Below are positions 16,881-25,027 of a stretch of 64,000 bases of DNA, one piece after another. Under the pieces are notes generated by a model. The model made no database searches. It worked only from the letters and a program-made list of their open reading frames with translations, and had not been told where the DNA came from. The first letter of the stretch is position 1, and each line of letters begins with the position of its first letter. This stretch comes from Streptomyces venezuelae (GTDB lineage: Bacteria > Actinomycetota > Actinomycetes > Streptomycetales > Streptomycetaceae), in assembly GCF_008642355.1 (NCBI RefSeq), contig NZ_CP029193.1, positions 806,001 through 870,000 on the forward strand, read 5' to 3'. Made by a program: the position numbers and the translations under genes.

Positions 16881-17567
16881 ATGTACTCCGCGCCCATCGA
16901 CACCCCGACCCGACCGCCCGGCGTCCGGGCCGCGCTCACCGCCGCGGCTCTCGGCGTGCCCTCACTCCTCCTGCTCCTCCTGGTCGCACTGGAGTGGCGA
17001 CCGCTGCTCTCACTCGACGGAGACATCTCGCGCACCACGCACCGCTGGGCGGTGGACGAGTCCGGCGTGACGCGTGTCAGCCGCGTCCTCACCGACTGGG
17101 TGTGGGACCCCTGGACGATGCGCGCCCTGTGCGCCGTCGTGGTGATCTGGCTCGCGCTGCGCGGGGCGCTGTGGCTCGCGCTCTGGCTGACCGGGACCTG
17201 CGCGGTCGGCTCCGCGGTGCAGCAGGGCCTGAAGGCCGCGGTGGACCGACCGCGGCCGGTCTGGCCGGACCCGGTGGACTCCGCGCACTACGCGGCGTTC
17301 CCGTCGGGACACGCGATGACGGCGGTGCTCGTCAGCGGCCTGCTCCTGTGGGTGCTGCACCTGTACGGCGCCCGGCCGGCCGTGTGGCGCGCCTGTCTGA
17401 CGCTCGCCGTGATCTCCGTCGTCGGCGTGGGAGCGACCCGTGTCTGGCTCGGTGTGCACTGGCCGACGGACGTCGTGGGCGGTTGGCTGCTCGGGGCCCT
17501 GATGGTGGCGCTGGCCATCATGACCTACGCGTACGGGCCCGCGAAGCGCACACCCGAGGCGACGTGA
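16881..17567 (+). CDS. PAP2 family membrane phosphatase
   Basis: A 228-residue protein with six hydrophobic segments and the PAP2 triad: KAAVDRPRPV, FPSGHAMTA, and TRVWLGVHWPTDV (Thr in place of the usual Ser before the Arg). It should remove phosphate from lipid phosphates such as phosphatidic acid or polyprenyl pyrophosphate on the outer face of the membrane. ATG 16881 has GAGG eight bases before it. It lies 90 bases after the M56 peptidase and 50 before a HAD phosphatase, all same strand. Confidence 0.9.
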   Translation: MYSAPIDTPTRPPGVRAALTAAALGVPSLLLLLLVALEWRPLLSLDGDISRTTHRWAVDESGVTRVSRVLTDWVWDPWTMRALCAVVVIWLALRGALWLALWLTGTCAVGSAVQQGLKAAVDRPRPVWPDPVDSAHYAAFPSGHAMTAVLVSGLLLWVLHLYGARPAVWRACLTLAVISVVGVGATRVWLGVHWPTDVVGGWLLGALMVALAIMTYAYGPAKRTPEAT

Positions 17568-17616
17568 CCGCGCGGCGCCCCCCGACCCCGCCCCAGCGCC
17601 TTGGAGGTGCCCGCCC

Positions 17617-18312
17617 ATGACCGTCAGGGCCGTGCTCTTCGACTTCTCCGGGACGTTGTTCCGCGTCGAATCGGCCGAGTGCTGGCTGCGGGCCGTGCTC
17701 GCGGAGCTCGAAGTGCCGCTGTCGGCGGGCGAGTCGGCGCTGGCCGCCGAGGCGCTGGCGAGGGCGGGCGCGCTCCCCGGCGGCGCCCACCCGACCCACG
17801 TACCGGACCACCTCGCCGAGTTGTGGGCGGCCCGCGACCGGACCGCGGAGCTGCATCGCGCCGCGTTCACCGGTCTGGCCCGTGAGGTGCCGCTCCCCGA
17901 CCCGCGGCTCTACGACGCGCTGTACGCCCGGCACATGACCCCACCCGCGTGGCGGCCCTATCCCGACGCCGCGGAGGTCCTGGCCGGGCTGCGGGAGCGC
18001 GGCATCGGGGTCGCGGTGGTGAGCAACGTCGGATGGGATCTGCGGCCGGTGTTCCGCGCCCATGGGCTGGACGCGTATGTCGACGCGTACGTCCTGTCGT
18101 ACGAGCACGAGATCCAGAAGCCCGACCCGCGGCTCTTCGCCGTGGCCTGCGACGCACTGGGCGTGGCTCCTCGGGAGGCCCTGATGGTCGGGGACGACCG
18201 GCGGGCGGACGGCGGCGCGGCCGGGATCGGGTGTGCGGTGCACTTCGTCGAGCATCTGCCGGTGGAACAGCGGCCCGCGGGCCTGCGGCCCGTGCTCGGA
18301 CTCGTCGGATGA
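17617..18312 (+). CDS. HAD-IA family hydrolase
   Basis: A 231-residue HAD hydrolase with complete catalytic motifs: DFSGT (Asp9 nucleophile), GVAVVSNVGW (motif II Ser), QKPDPRLF (motif III Lys), and VGDDRRADGGAA (motif IV acids), with a helical C1 cap at about 15-90. Members dephosphorylate small phosphoesters or dehalogenate; substrate unknown. ATG 17617 has GGAGG ten bases before it. A strong hairpin terminator follows 12 bases after the stop. Confidence 0.9.
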   Translation: MTVRAVLFDFSGTLFRVESAECWLRAVLAELEVPLSAGESALAAEALARAGALPGGAHPTHVPDHLAELWAARDRTAELHRAAFTGLAREVPLPDPRLYDALYARHMTPPAWRPYPDAAEVLAGLRERGIGVAVVSNVGWDLRPVFRAHGLDAYVDAYVLSYEHEIQKPDPRLFAVACDALGVAPREALMVGDDRRADGGAAGIGCAVHFVEHLPVEQRPAGLRPVLGLVG

Positions 18313-18323
18313 CGATCGCGGAA

Positions 18324-18368
18324 GTCCGGGGCAGGCAACACTCCCCCGCGGTGCTGCCTGCCCCGGAC
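18324..18368 (+). terminator. Strong stem-loop terminator after the HAD gene
   Basis: A perfect 14-bp stem (GTCCGGGGCAGGCA / TGCCTGCCCCGGAC), one mismatch and three further pairs, closes a 9-base loop. There is no T-tract, as is usual in Streptomyces. It separates the HAD gene from the TetR gene promoter. Confidence 0.8.
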
Positions 18369-18378
18369 CCGCACTGAG

Positions 18379-18396
18379 TATATTGGCTCGGAGCCA
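18379..18396. promoter_or_regulatory. TetR-type operator overlapping a -10 box
   Basis: TGGCTC-G-GAGCCA (18384-18396) is a perfect palindrome directly after TATATT (18379-18384), an unusually AT-rich -10 candidate in this DNA. It is 21 bases upstream of the TetR ATG at 18417, so autorepression is likely. Confidence 0.55.
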
Positions 18397-18416
18397 GTCA
18401 ACGCAGGAGTTACAGG

Positions 18417-19076
18417 ATGTCCCCGCGCAGTCCATCGGTCAATGAAGAATTGCGCAGACGTTCCCGGGAGCGGCTGCTGCAGGCGACGGTGGAGCTGGTC
18501 GGCGAGCGCGGGTACGAGGCTACGACGCTCGGGCACATCGCCGACCGCGCCGGCGCCGCCCGCGGCCTGGTGTCGTACTACTTCCCGGGCAAACGCCAAC
18601 TGCTGCAGTCCGCGGTGCACCGGCTCATGCATCTCACGCTCGACGAAGCGCTGGAGCGGGAGCCGCGCACGGAGGACGGGCACGAGCGTCTGGCGCGGGC
18701 CGTCGACGCGATTTTGGGCCTCGCCGTCCACAGACCGCTGCTCATGCGCACGCACATGGCGGGGATTCTCCAGGCGGAGGGGTTCGTGCAATGCCCCGAG
18801 CAGCAGCGTCTCGCGGAGCTGCTGCGCGACACCGTCGTGCGGTACGGATCGCGGGACCCCGACCGGGACTATCCGCTGCTGCGCGCGCTCCTGATGGGCG
18901 CGGTCTTCGCGCTGCTCATCCCGGGGGCGCCGATGCCTCTGGCGACACTGCGCGCCGAGCTGTTCCAGCGGTACGACCTCGACTGGAAGCTCGGCTTCCC
19001 GCCGGGCGGCGCACCGCCCGACGGGATTTCTCCGAACGGGACTAGTCGAAGTAGTCCGGCTGCGTCTGGACGTTGA
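18417..19076 (+). CDS. TetR/AcrR family regulator
   Basis: A 219-residue regulator with the TetR HTH at about 14-60: RLLQATVELVGERGYEATTLGHIADRAG then ARGLVSYYFPGKRQLL. The helical C-terminal ligand domain is not diagnostic. ATG 18417 has AGGAG seven bases upstream. A palindrome on the probable -10 box suggests self-repression. The C-terminal 35 bases overlap the 3' end of the convergent LVIVD gene, so the Ser/Gly-rich tail is probably unconserved. Target genes beyond itself are not evident. Confidence 0.9.
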   Translation: MSPRSPSVNEELRRRSRERLLQATVELVGERGYEATTLGHIADRAGAARGLVSYYFPGKRQLLQSAVHRLMHLTLDEALEREPRTEDGHERLARAVDAILGLAVHRPLLMRTHMAGILQAEGFVQCPEQQRLAELLRDTVVRYGSRDPDRDYPLLRALLMGAVFALLIPGAPMPLATLRAELFQRYDLDWKLGFPPGGAPPDGISPNGTSRSSPAASGR

Positions 19077-20544
19077 GCTCGTGCAGACGGACCCGCTGGG
19101 CGGAGTCGGTCCGCTTGTCATTGATCTTCAGGACGTCGAGGCCCTTCTCGATGTCGTTCGAGTAGACGCGGCCGTTGTAGTAGTACGCCGACCACGAGCC
19201 CGCTGTGGTGATCTTGTCGGTGGTGTGCGGGCCGCGTTCGAAGTAGCCGATCTCCTTCGGCTTGCTCGAGTCGGTGAAGTCCCAGACGGAGACGCCGCCC
19301 TGGTACCAGGCCTGGACCATGAGGTCCTTGCCCCTGACCGGGATCAGCGAGCCGTTGTGGGCCACGCAGTTCTCGGTGTCGGCCTGGTGGCGCGGGATCT
19401 TGAAGTAGCTCTTGAAGACCAGCGTGCGCTTGTCGCCCTTGCCCTTGATCTCATAGATGCCGTTGGCGCCGCGCTCGGGCCCGGTGGCCGCGTTGCAGGT
19501 GGCGCCGGAGCCGCCGCCGAGCTCGTCGGTGAAGACGACCTTGTTCGCCCGCTGGTTGAAGGTCGCCGAGTGCCAGAACGCGAAGTTGGCGTTGTCCTGG
19601 ACCTGGTCGATGACCTTCGGGTTCTCCGGATCCTTGATGGAGAAGAGGATGCCGTCGCCCATGCAGGCACCCGCCGCGAGGTCCTCGGAGGGCAGCACGG
19701 TGATGTCGTGGCAGCCGGTGGTCTTGGAGACGCCCGGGTTGGTGGGCCCGCCCGGGTTTCCGCCGCCGTCGGGGCCCTCACCGGGGAAGAGCACGGGGAA
19801 GTTCACGACCGCGGCCTTCTCCGGGGCCTTGCGCGGCACCTTGATGACCGAGATCCCGTCGTGCGGCGGCCGGCAGTCGGGGAACGTCGCGTTCGGGGAG
19901 TACGAGGAGACGTACACGTAGACGTTCCTGCGCTCCGGCACCAGTGTGTGCGTGTGCGAGCCGCAGGCCGTCTCGACGGCGGAGACGTACCTGGGGTTCG
20001 ACTTGTCGCTGATGTCGAAGATCTTCATGCCCTCCCAGGAGGACTTCTCCGTGGCGGGCTGCGTGGTGCTCTTGCAGGAGTTGTCGCTGCGCGAGGAGTC
20101 CGTGGACAGGAAGAGCAGGTTCCCGGAGACGGAGACGTCGTTCTGCGATCCCGGGCAGAGCACCTGGGAAACCGTCTTCGGTGCCTTCGGGTTGCTGATG
20201 TCGTAGATGCGGAAACCGTCGTAATTGCCGGCGAAGGCGTACTTGCCCTGGAACGCGATGTCCGTGTTGAGGCCCGGCAGCGCGTCCTTGGGGATGTTGG
20301 CGAGGTGCTCGATGTTGCGGGAGTGGACGACCTCGTCGGGCGCGGGTATCTCCCCGCGTTCGATGGCCTTCTCCGTCCGCGCCTCGTCGCTCTTGGAGAC
20401 GCTCTTCGGGGCGGCGGGGCTGTCACCGGGGTCGGGGACGGCGCCCGCGGGCGCGGCGGTCAGCAGCGCGGCGAGCAGTCCGGCCGCGGCCGCTCCGACT
20501 CCCAGGCGTCTGCGTCGAGTTCGGGAATTGTTCAACAGGGTCAC
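19042..20544 (-). CDS. Secreted LVIVD-repeat protein (beta-propeller-like)
   Basis: A 500-residue exported protein. The signal peptide (RTRRRRLG then VGAAAAGLLAALLTAAPAGA) is cleaved near residue 35. The rest has repeated strands of LVIVD type, such as GFRIYDISNPKAP, GMKIFDISDKSNP, GISVIKVPRKAP and VSVWDFTDSSKPKEIG, spaced as propeller blades. His residues are frequent (HTHTLVPE, GCHDITVLP, FAFWHSATF). Function unknown; probably cell-surface or extracellular. GTG 20544 has GGAGG six bases upstream. It is divergent from a DUF305 lipoprotein gene, with three GTTCAC half-sites between them. Confidence 0.85.
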   Translation of the reverse strand: MTLLNNSRTRRRRLGVGAAAAGLLAALLTAAPAGAVPDPGDSPAAPKSVSKSDEARTEKAIERGEIPAPDEVVHSRNIEHLANIPKDALPGLNTDIAFQGKYAFAGNYDGFRIYDISNPKAPKTVSQVLCPGSQNDVSVSGNLLFLSTDSSRSDNSCKSTTQPATEKSSWEGMKIFDISDKSNPRYVSAVETACGSHTHTLVPERRNVYVYVSSYSPNATFPDCRPPHDGISVIKVPRKAPEKAAVVNFPVLFPGEGPDGGGNPGGPTNPGVSKTTGCHDITVLPSEDLAAGACMGDGILFSIKDPENPKVIDQVQDNANFAFWHSATFNQRANKVVFTDELGGGSGATCNAATGPERGANGIYEIKGKGDKRTLVFKSYFKIPRHQADTENCVAHNGSLIPVRGKDLMVQAWYQGGVSVWDFTDSSKPKEIGYFERGPHTTDKITTAGSWSAYYYNGRVYSNDIEKGLDVLKINDKRTDSAQRVRLHELNVQTQPDYFD

Positions 20545-20563
20545 TGCGTCCTCCCTTGTCGCC

Positions 20564-20584
20564 GTTCACAGGTGAACGGTTCAC
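20564..20584. promoter_or_regulatory. Three alternating GTTCAC/GTGAAC half-sites between LVIVD and DUF305 genes
   Basis: GTTCAC-AG-GTGAAC-G-GTTCAC gives two overlapping perfect palindromes. It lies 20 bases upstream of the LVIVD gene start and 141 bases upstream of the DUF305 start. A shared operator is likely. The 15-base pitch of the direct copies does not fit the 11-base PHO box. Confidence 0.5.
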
Positions 20585-20724
20585 GGACACCCGCAGTATC
20601 GTGCTCATCATGCACAGATCAACAGAGGGGGAAACGGACCCGTAACGAGAGTGTGCGATCGCGGGTCGTCATCCGCGTGCCAGGACGGACCCCAACTCGT
20701 CGCCGCGTGCCGCAGGAGGTCTTT

Positions 20725-21384
20725 GTGCTCAACCGTCGTACATCCGCCGTCGCCGCGTTCCTGGCGGCAGCCGTTCTCACGCTCGGGGGCTGTGACTCCG
20801 AGGGGGGCGGCGGGAGCGGGCCGGGCGCCGGGCCCGAGGCCGCGGCCGGGCCTTCGGTGATCGCGCCGGGCAAGCCGGGCGAGACCGCGGCGACGATGTC
20901 CGCGAAGGACGCCGCGCGGCAGAGATCCGAGGACGACTCCCCCAACTCGGCCGACTTCACCTACACGCAGATGATGATCGTCCACCACGGCCAGGCCCTG
21001 GAAATGACCGATCTCGCGCCGAAACGGGCGGAGTCGAAGCGCGTCAAGCGGCTCGCGTCGCGCATCGCCGCCGCACAGCGGCCGGAGATCGGCGCGATGA
21101 AGGGCTGGCTGAAAAAGCACGGCGGCCCGCGCGAGCACGCCGGGCACGACCACGCCACCATGCCGGGCATGGCCGACGCGGCGCAGTTGAAGCAGCTACG
21201 CGCCGCGAAGGGCAAGGCGTTCGACGAGCTCTTCCTGAAACTGATGATCACGCATCACAGCGGGGCGGTCACGATGGCCGCGGACGTGCTCTCCGAGGGC
21301 AACAACATCCAGGTCGAGGAGATGGCGAACGACGTGGTGGCGCAGCAGTCCAGCGAGATCGGGCGGATGCGGGAGATGGACTGA
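20725..21384 (+). CDS. DUF305 family lipoprotein
   Basis: A 219-residue exported lipoprotein: N-terminal RRTSAVAAFLAAAVLTLGGC, whose lipobox LGGC marks lipidation near residue 25. A Gly/Pro-rich linker leads into DUF305, with MMIVHHGQALEMTDLA and the matching second half LMITHHSGAVTMAADV. The duplicated HH and Met residues suggest metal (often copper or iron) binding, unproven here. A His/Met-rich loop (HAGHDHATMPGM) lies between the halves. GTG 20725 has AGGAGG five bases before it. It is divergent from the LVIVD protein gene; both are exported. Confidence 0.88.
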   Translation: MLNRRTSAVAAFLAAAVLTLGGCDSEGGGGSGPGAGPEAAAGPSVIAPGKPGETAATMSAKDAARQRSEDDSPNSADFTYTQMMIVHHGQALEMTDLAPKRAESKRVKRLASRIAAAQRPEIGAMKGWLKKHGGPREHAGHDHATMPGMADAAQLKQLRAAKGKAFDELFLKLMITHHSGAVTMAADVLSEGNNIQVEEMANDVVAQQSSEIGRMREMD

Positions 21385-21428
21385 GGCGGCGGGCGCCGAA
21401 GCCGGCCGAGTCCGCGTCGGCGGACCTT

Positions 21429-21926
21429 TCAACGGCGGTGGTGGCGGGGCGTCAGGAGGCCCGCGTCGCGTGCTCCCGCGATGAGTCTGAGGGCCTTGCG
21501 GCGGCCGTGTCCGGTCGCACCCATCACGGCGAGCACGGGGTCGCGGCCCTGCCCCTGCGCGGTGCGGTACGCCTCGGCGACGATCCTGCGTCCCGCGTGA
21601 CCGCGCGGCCACGCGGGGCGGGCGCGGCGGCCCGGCTCGACGGCCCGCGGTGCGTCGTCCGCCAGGGGCCGCTCGATCCAGTCGACCAGCGCGGCGAAGT
21701 CGTCCGGTGAGAGCGGCGGCTGGGCGTGCAGGTCCTCGATGGTGACGCGGCCGTGCGACACGACGGCGGTCACGTCGACGTCGGCGCCGTCGCTGAACGT
21801 CAGCCGGACGCGGAACGAAGGGCCGGGCACCCGGTCCGCCGACGCCCCCGGCCCGGCCTCTCCCTCCGGTACAGCGACATTCGGTCGATAGTGATCAGAA
21901 ACATCAGCCAATGATCTGTTCCGCAC
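21429..21926 (-). CDS. DUF6214-like protein
   Basis: A 165-residue protein resembling a Streptomyces family of unknown function (DUF6214, as I remember it). It has an N-terminal beta-rich half (FRVRLTFSDGADVDVTAVV then RVTIEDLHAQPPLS), followed by an Arg/Ala-rich helical half with RRIVAEAYRTAQGQGRDPVLAVM, which looks like a helical DNA-binding or adaptor region. GTG 21926 is the first start in frame; the first 18 codons have unusually low GC at third positions, so translation may begin later. Function unknown. Confidence 0.7.
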   Translation of the reverse strand: MRNRSLADVSDHYRPNVAVPEGEAGPGASADRVPGPSFRVRLTFSDGADVDVTAVVSHGRVTIEDLHAQPPLSPDDFAALVDWIERPLADDAPRAVEPGRRARPAWPRGHAGRRIVAEAYRTAQGQGRDPVLAVMGATGHGRRKALRLIAGARDAGLLTPRHHRR

Positions 21927-22094
21927 ACGCGCACGCTATCCGCGCCGTCGCGGCCTCCCGCGAACGGCACGCACGGCGACTCGCACAGACGGACGCACGG
22001 CCGCCCGCACCGGCGGACGCGGACCCCTGACATCGCGCTCCCCCGGTGCGATCCTGAGAGCGTCCCGGGCTCGTCTCGCGGAAGGAGCACCGCC

Positions 22095-23483
22095 GTGCTG
22101 CAGGTCGCCGTCGTCGGTTCGGGTCCCAGCGGGGTGTACGCCGCGCAGTCCCTGGTCCAGCAGGACCGGGTGCCGGACGTGCGGGTGGACGTGCTCGACC
22201 GTCTCCCCTGCCCGTACGGCCTGGTGCGGTACGGGGTCGCGCCGGACCACGAGAAGATCAAGTCCCTCCAGAACAACCTGCGCACGGTCCTCGAGCACGA
22301 GCGCGTACGCTTCCTCGGCTCCGTCGAGATCGGCCCCGGCGCGCTCCCCCCGGCCCGGCTCCTCGGCCTCTACCACGCGGTCGTCTACTGCGTCGGCGCG
22401 GCGGCGGACCGCAGGCTCGGGGTGCCCGGCGAGGACCTGCCGGGCAGCTTCTCGGCGACCGAGTTCGTCTCCTGGTACAGCGCGCATCCGGACGCGTTGG
22501 CGGACGTGTCCGCGCAGGACGGGTTCGTGCGGGACGTGGAGTCCGCCGTCGTCGTCGGGGTCGGCAACGTCGCGGTGGACGTCGCCCGCATGCTGGTGCG
22601 CGGCGCCGCCGAACTGCTCCCCACGGACATGCCGGACGCGGCGCTCGGGGTGCTCGCGGGCAGCCGGGTGCGCGAGGTGTCGATGGTGGGCCGGCGCGGT
22701 CCTTCGCAGGCGCGATTCACCACCAAGGAGCTGCGGGAGCTCGGTGCGCTGCCGGACACGGAGGTCCTGGTGGACCCGGCGGAGCTGGCGCTCGACCCCG
22801 CGTTCGCCGACCCGTCGGGGCTGCCCCCGGCGAGCCGCCGCAACGTGGAGGTGCTGCGCGGCTGGGCCGAGCGTCCCGAGCGGGGCCTGGCCCGCCGGAT
22901 CAGGCTGCGCTTCTTCCTGCGCCCGGTGTCGCTGACGGCCGGTCCGACGGGGCACGTCGCAGGGACCCGCTTCGAGCGGACCCTGCCGGACGGCTCGGGC
23001 GGCGTGACGGGGTCGGGACGGTACGAGGACATTCCGGCGCAGCTGGTGCTGCGTTCGGTGGGCTACCGCGGAGTGCCCATCGAGGGCCTGCCGTTCGACG
23101 CGGGGCGGGGCACGGTGCCGCACGCGGCGGGGCGGGTGCTGCGCGACGGGGCGGCGGCGCCCGGCGAGTACGTGGCGGGCTGGATCAAACGCGGTCCGAC
23201 CGGCGTCATCGGCACGAACCGCCCCTGCTCCAAGGAGACGGTGCTGTCCCTGCTGGACGACGCCCCCGCTCTCGTGCGGAGGAAGATCCCGGAAGACCCC
23301 CTGGCGGGGCTGCGGGCGGCCGGACTGCGCCCCGTGGAGTGGCCGGGCTGGCTTGCCATCGAAAGCGCGGAGGCAGAACTGGGCCGCTCCCTCGGCCGCA
23401 CGATCGCCAAGATCCCGGACTGGGAGGGGCTGCGGGCGGCGGCGGCTCGGGGCGAGGGGAGGGGGTTGACCGGCCACACGTGA
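22095..23483 (+). CDS. FprA-type NADPH-ferredoxin reductase (adrenodoxin reductase family)
   Basis: A 462-residue flavoenzyme resembling mycobacterial FprA and mitochondrial adrenodoxin reductase. It has the FAD loop VVGSGPSGVYAAQSL at 5-19, the family signature CPYGLVRYGVAPDHEKIK, the NADPH loop VVGVGNVAVDVARML and Arg-rich GRRGPSQARFT for NADPH choice, and GWIKRGPTGVIGTNR near the end. It should pass electrons from NADPH to a ferredoxin, perhaps for a P450. No ferredoxin or P450 gene is adjacent. GTG 22095 has GGAG eight bases before it. Downstream is the 17-bp repeat array. Confidence 0.92.
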   Translation: MLQVAVVGSGPSGVYAAQSLVQQDRVPDVRVDVLDRLPCPYGLVRYGVAPDHEKIKSLQNNLRTVLEHERVRFLGSVEIGPGALPPARLLGLYHAVVYCVGAAADRRLGVPGEDLPGSFSATEFVSWYSAHPDALADVSAQDGFVRDVESAVVVGVGNVAVDVARMLVRGAAELLPTDMPDAALGVLAGSRVREVSMVGRRGPSQARFTTKELRELGALPDTEVLVDPAELALDPAFADPSGLPPASRRNVEVLRGWAERPERGLARRIRLRFFLRPVSLTAGPTGHVAGTRFERTLPDGSGGVTGSGRYEDIPAQLVLRSVGYRGVPIEGLPFDAGRGTVPHAAGRVLRDGAAAPGEYVAGWIKRGPTGVIGTNRPCSKETVLSLLDDAPALVRRKIPEDPLAGLRAAGLRPVEWPGWLAIESAEAELGRSLGRTIAKIPDWEGLRAAAARGEGRGLTGHT

Positions 23484-23549
23484 CCGCTCCGCACGGGGCC
23501 GAGCGTCGCACGGTGTACGAGGGGACGGACGGCGACGTCGGCTTCGGCG

Positions 23550-23853
23550 GCTGCCGTCCGGGCGGACCTGCCGTCCGAGCCCGCTGGCAGTACCGCGCCC
23601 ATCTGCCGTACGAGCCCGCTTGCCGTGTGCACCCGTCTGCCGTCCGAGTCCGCTTGCCATCCCAGCCCACCTGCCGTACGAGCCAGCTGCCACCCGTACT
23701 CGCTGCCGGACGAGCCCGCCCGCCATTCCAGCCCACCTGCCGTACGACCCCGGCTGCCATCCGTACCCGCTGCCGTACGAGCCCGCCCGCCGTACGAGCC
23801 CACCTGCCACCCGCACCCGCCCGCCGTCCCAACCCCCTGGCCATCCGAGCCCG
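23550..23853. repeat. Degenerate 17-bp tandem repeat array, about 18 copies
   Basis: From 23550 to 23853 the DNA consists of about 18 head-to-tail units of 16-18 bases. The consensus is roughly CYTGCCGTMCGAGCCCR; intact examples are CTGCCGTACGAGCCCG and CCGCCGTACGAGCCCA. The best-kept core is TGCC-N5-AGCCC, often with CGTACG in the middle. There are no unique spacers, so it is not CRISPR. Both strands are open in several frames but no known protein results. It fills the gap between the FprA-type gene and the FG-GAP gene. Confidence 0.85.
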
Positions 23854-24162
23854 CCGCGCAACCGCACAACCGCCCGAAGGGGCAGCCCGCAGGGGCAGGC
23901 TTTCGGGTGTCCCGTGTGCCTCTCCCGTCCCCCTTCCAACGTCCCGCGGCTGCCCCCTGCGGTCGGCCGCGTCCCAGTCGCCCGTTCCAGGCAGCCCGCG
24001 TTCGCGCAGCTCAGGGACGTGTTCGGCGTTCCAGCGTCCCCAACTGTCCGGCATTCCTGGCGGCCGGGACGAGTGACCCCGCAGGGTTGGACCGTGTTCG
24101 CCGGGAGACCTCTCCCGGCTTCTGGAGCACGGATCTCGCAGCAACGACATGGGAGTTCGTAC
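23854..24162. other. Intergenic region between repeat array and FG-GAP gene
   Basis: About 309 bases with no supported gene. C-rich on the plus strand, especially in its first part. It must hold the FG-GAP gene promoter, but no clear -35/-10 pair is visible. CCGGGAGACCTCTCCCGG at 24099-24116 is a palindromic hairpin (CCGGGAGA, centre CC, TCTCCCGG) about 46 bases before the start codon and could act as an operator or leader structure. Confidence 0.35.
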
Positions 24163-24915
24163 ATGCTTCGCAAGCGTTCACGTCTGATCGCCGCCCCGGT
24201 CGCGGCGGTCGCCCTGACCCTCACCGTGGCCGGTTACCAGGCCAACGCGGCAGGGACGTCGGGCCAGGACGAAACGGGCCGGTCCGCCGGCAAGACCACA
24301 CGGGCCGCGGCGGCCCCCTGCCTTTCCGACGCCACGACCCTGCTCGGCGACCTCGACGGCGACGGCCGCCCGGACAAGATCGCGAACCCGGGGCTCGACG
24401 GCACGAAGACGACGGTCCAATGGGGGGCCGCCGACGGCACGTTCGGCACGAAGCAGAACGTCGGCAAGCTGGTCGGCGTGAAGCGGGGCGAGGTCGCGAC
24501 CGCGGCGGTCGCCGACTTCCAGGGCGACGGCAAGCTGGACCTGGTCGTCAACATCGTCGAGCCGTCCGGCGTCGACGACCCCGCGACGGCCCGCGTCGCC
24601 GACTACCGGCCCGGACCGCTCAAGCGCGCCGGCCTGTCCTCCACGCGCACCCGCCACCTGGACATCGGCGACGCCAGTGAGGCCAAGGAGCTCCGGATCG
24701 CCGACTACGGCCACGACGCGTACCCGGACCTCGCGATCCTCGGCAACGCCGGTGACGGCGTGTGGGAGCGCAACGTACGCCTCTCGAAGGCGAACAGCGG
24801 TCCGGGCGCCTACAACCAGGAACACGAGGAGAAGTACGGCGCGTGGGGCACCCCGGCCGAGCCGCCCTCCATGCCCGGCGACGGCTGGAAGCACTTCTTC
24901 ACGTCGTGCTCCTGA
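24163..24915 (+). CDS. Secreted FG-GAP/VCBS repeat protein
   Basis: A 250-residue exported protein. The signal peptide is KRSRLIAAPVAAVALTLTVAGYQANA. Then come three FG-GAP-like repeats with calcium-binding Asp loops: GDLDGDGRPDKIAN, ADFQGDGKLDLVVN and a weaker ADYGHDAYPDLAI, as in integrin-type propellers. Three repeats cannot close a seven-bladed propeller, so the protein is short for its class or forms a partial or oligomeric blade set. Single Cys near 48 and one at the C-terminus (SCS end) may pair. ATG 24163 has GGAG eight bases upstream. Function unknown. Confidence 0.83.
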   Translation: MLRKRSRLIAAPVAAVALTLTVAGYQANAAGTSGQDETGRSAGKTTRAAAAPCLSDATTLLGDLDGDGRPDKIANPGLDGTKTTVQWGAADGTFGTKQNVGKLVGVKRGEVATAAVADFQGDGKLDLVVNIVEPSGVDDPATARVADYRPGPLKRAGLSSTRTRHLDIGDASEAKELRIADYGHDAYPDLAILGNAGDGVWERNVRLSKANSGPGAYNQEHEEKYGAWGTPAEPPSMPGDGWKHFFTSCS

Positions 24916-25027
24916 CCACCGGTTCCTGAACGTCACCTCCGGGCGTCGCCGGTTCCCCTCCGAGCCGGCGGCGCCGCTCCTCGGCCCGGCCGGGGTGTCT
25001 CCAGCCGCTCGAAATGAGGAAGTTCCC

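Noticed and set aside
20564..20584. PHO box upstream of the LVIVD gene
   Set aside because: GTTCAC units are alternating and the direct copies are 15 bases apart; PhoP boxes need direct repeats of 11 bases.
23550..23853. CRISPR array
   Set aside because: Units are contiguous and degenerate, with no unique spacers and no cas genes in the window.
21936..24224. 762-residue minus-strand open frame over the FprA gene and the repeat array
   Set aside because: Antisense to a well-supported flavoenzyme for most of its length; the remainder translates the 17-bp repeats into Gly/Arg-rich sequence without family resemblance. Long antisense frames are normal in such GC-rich DNA.
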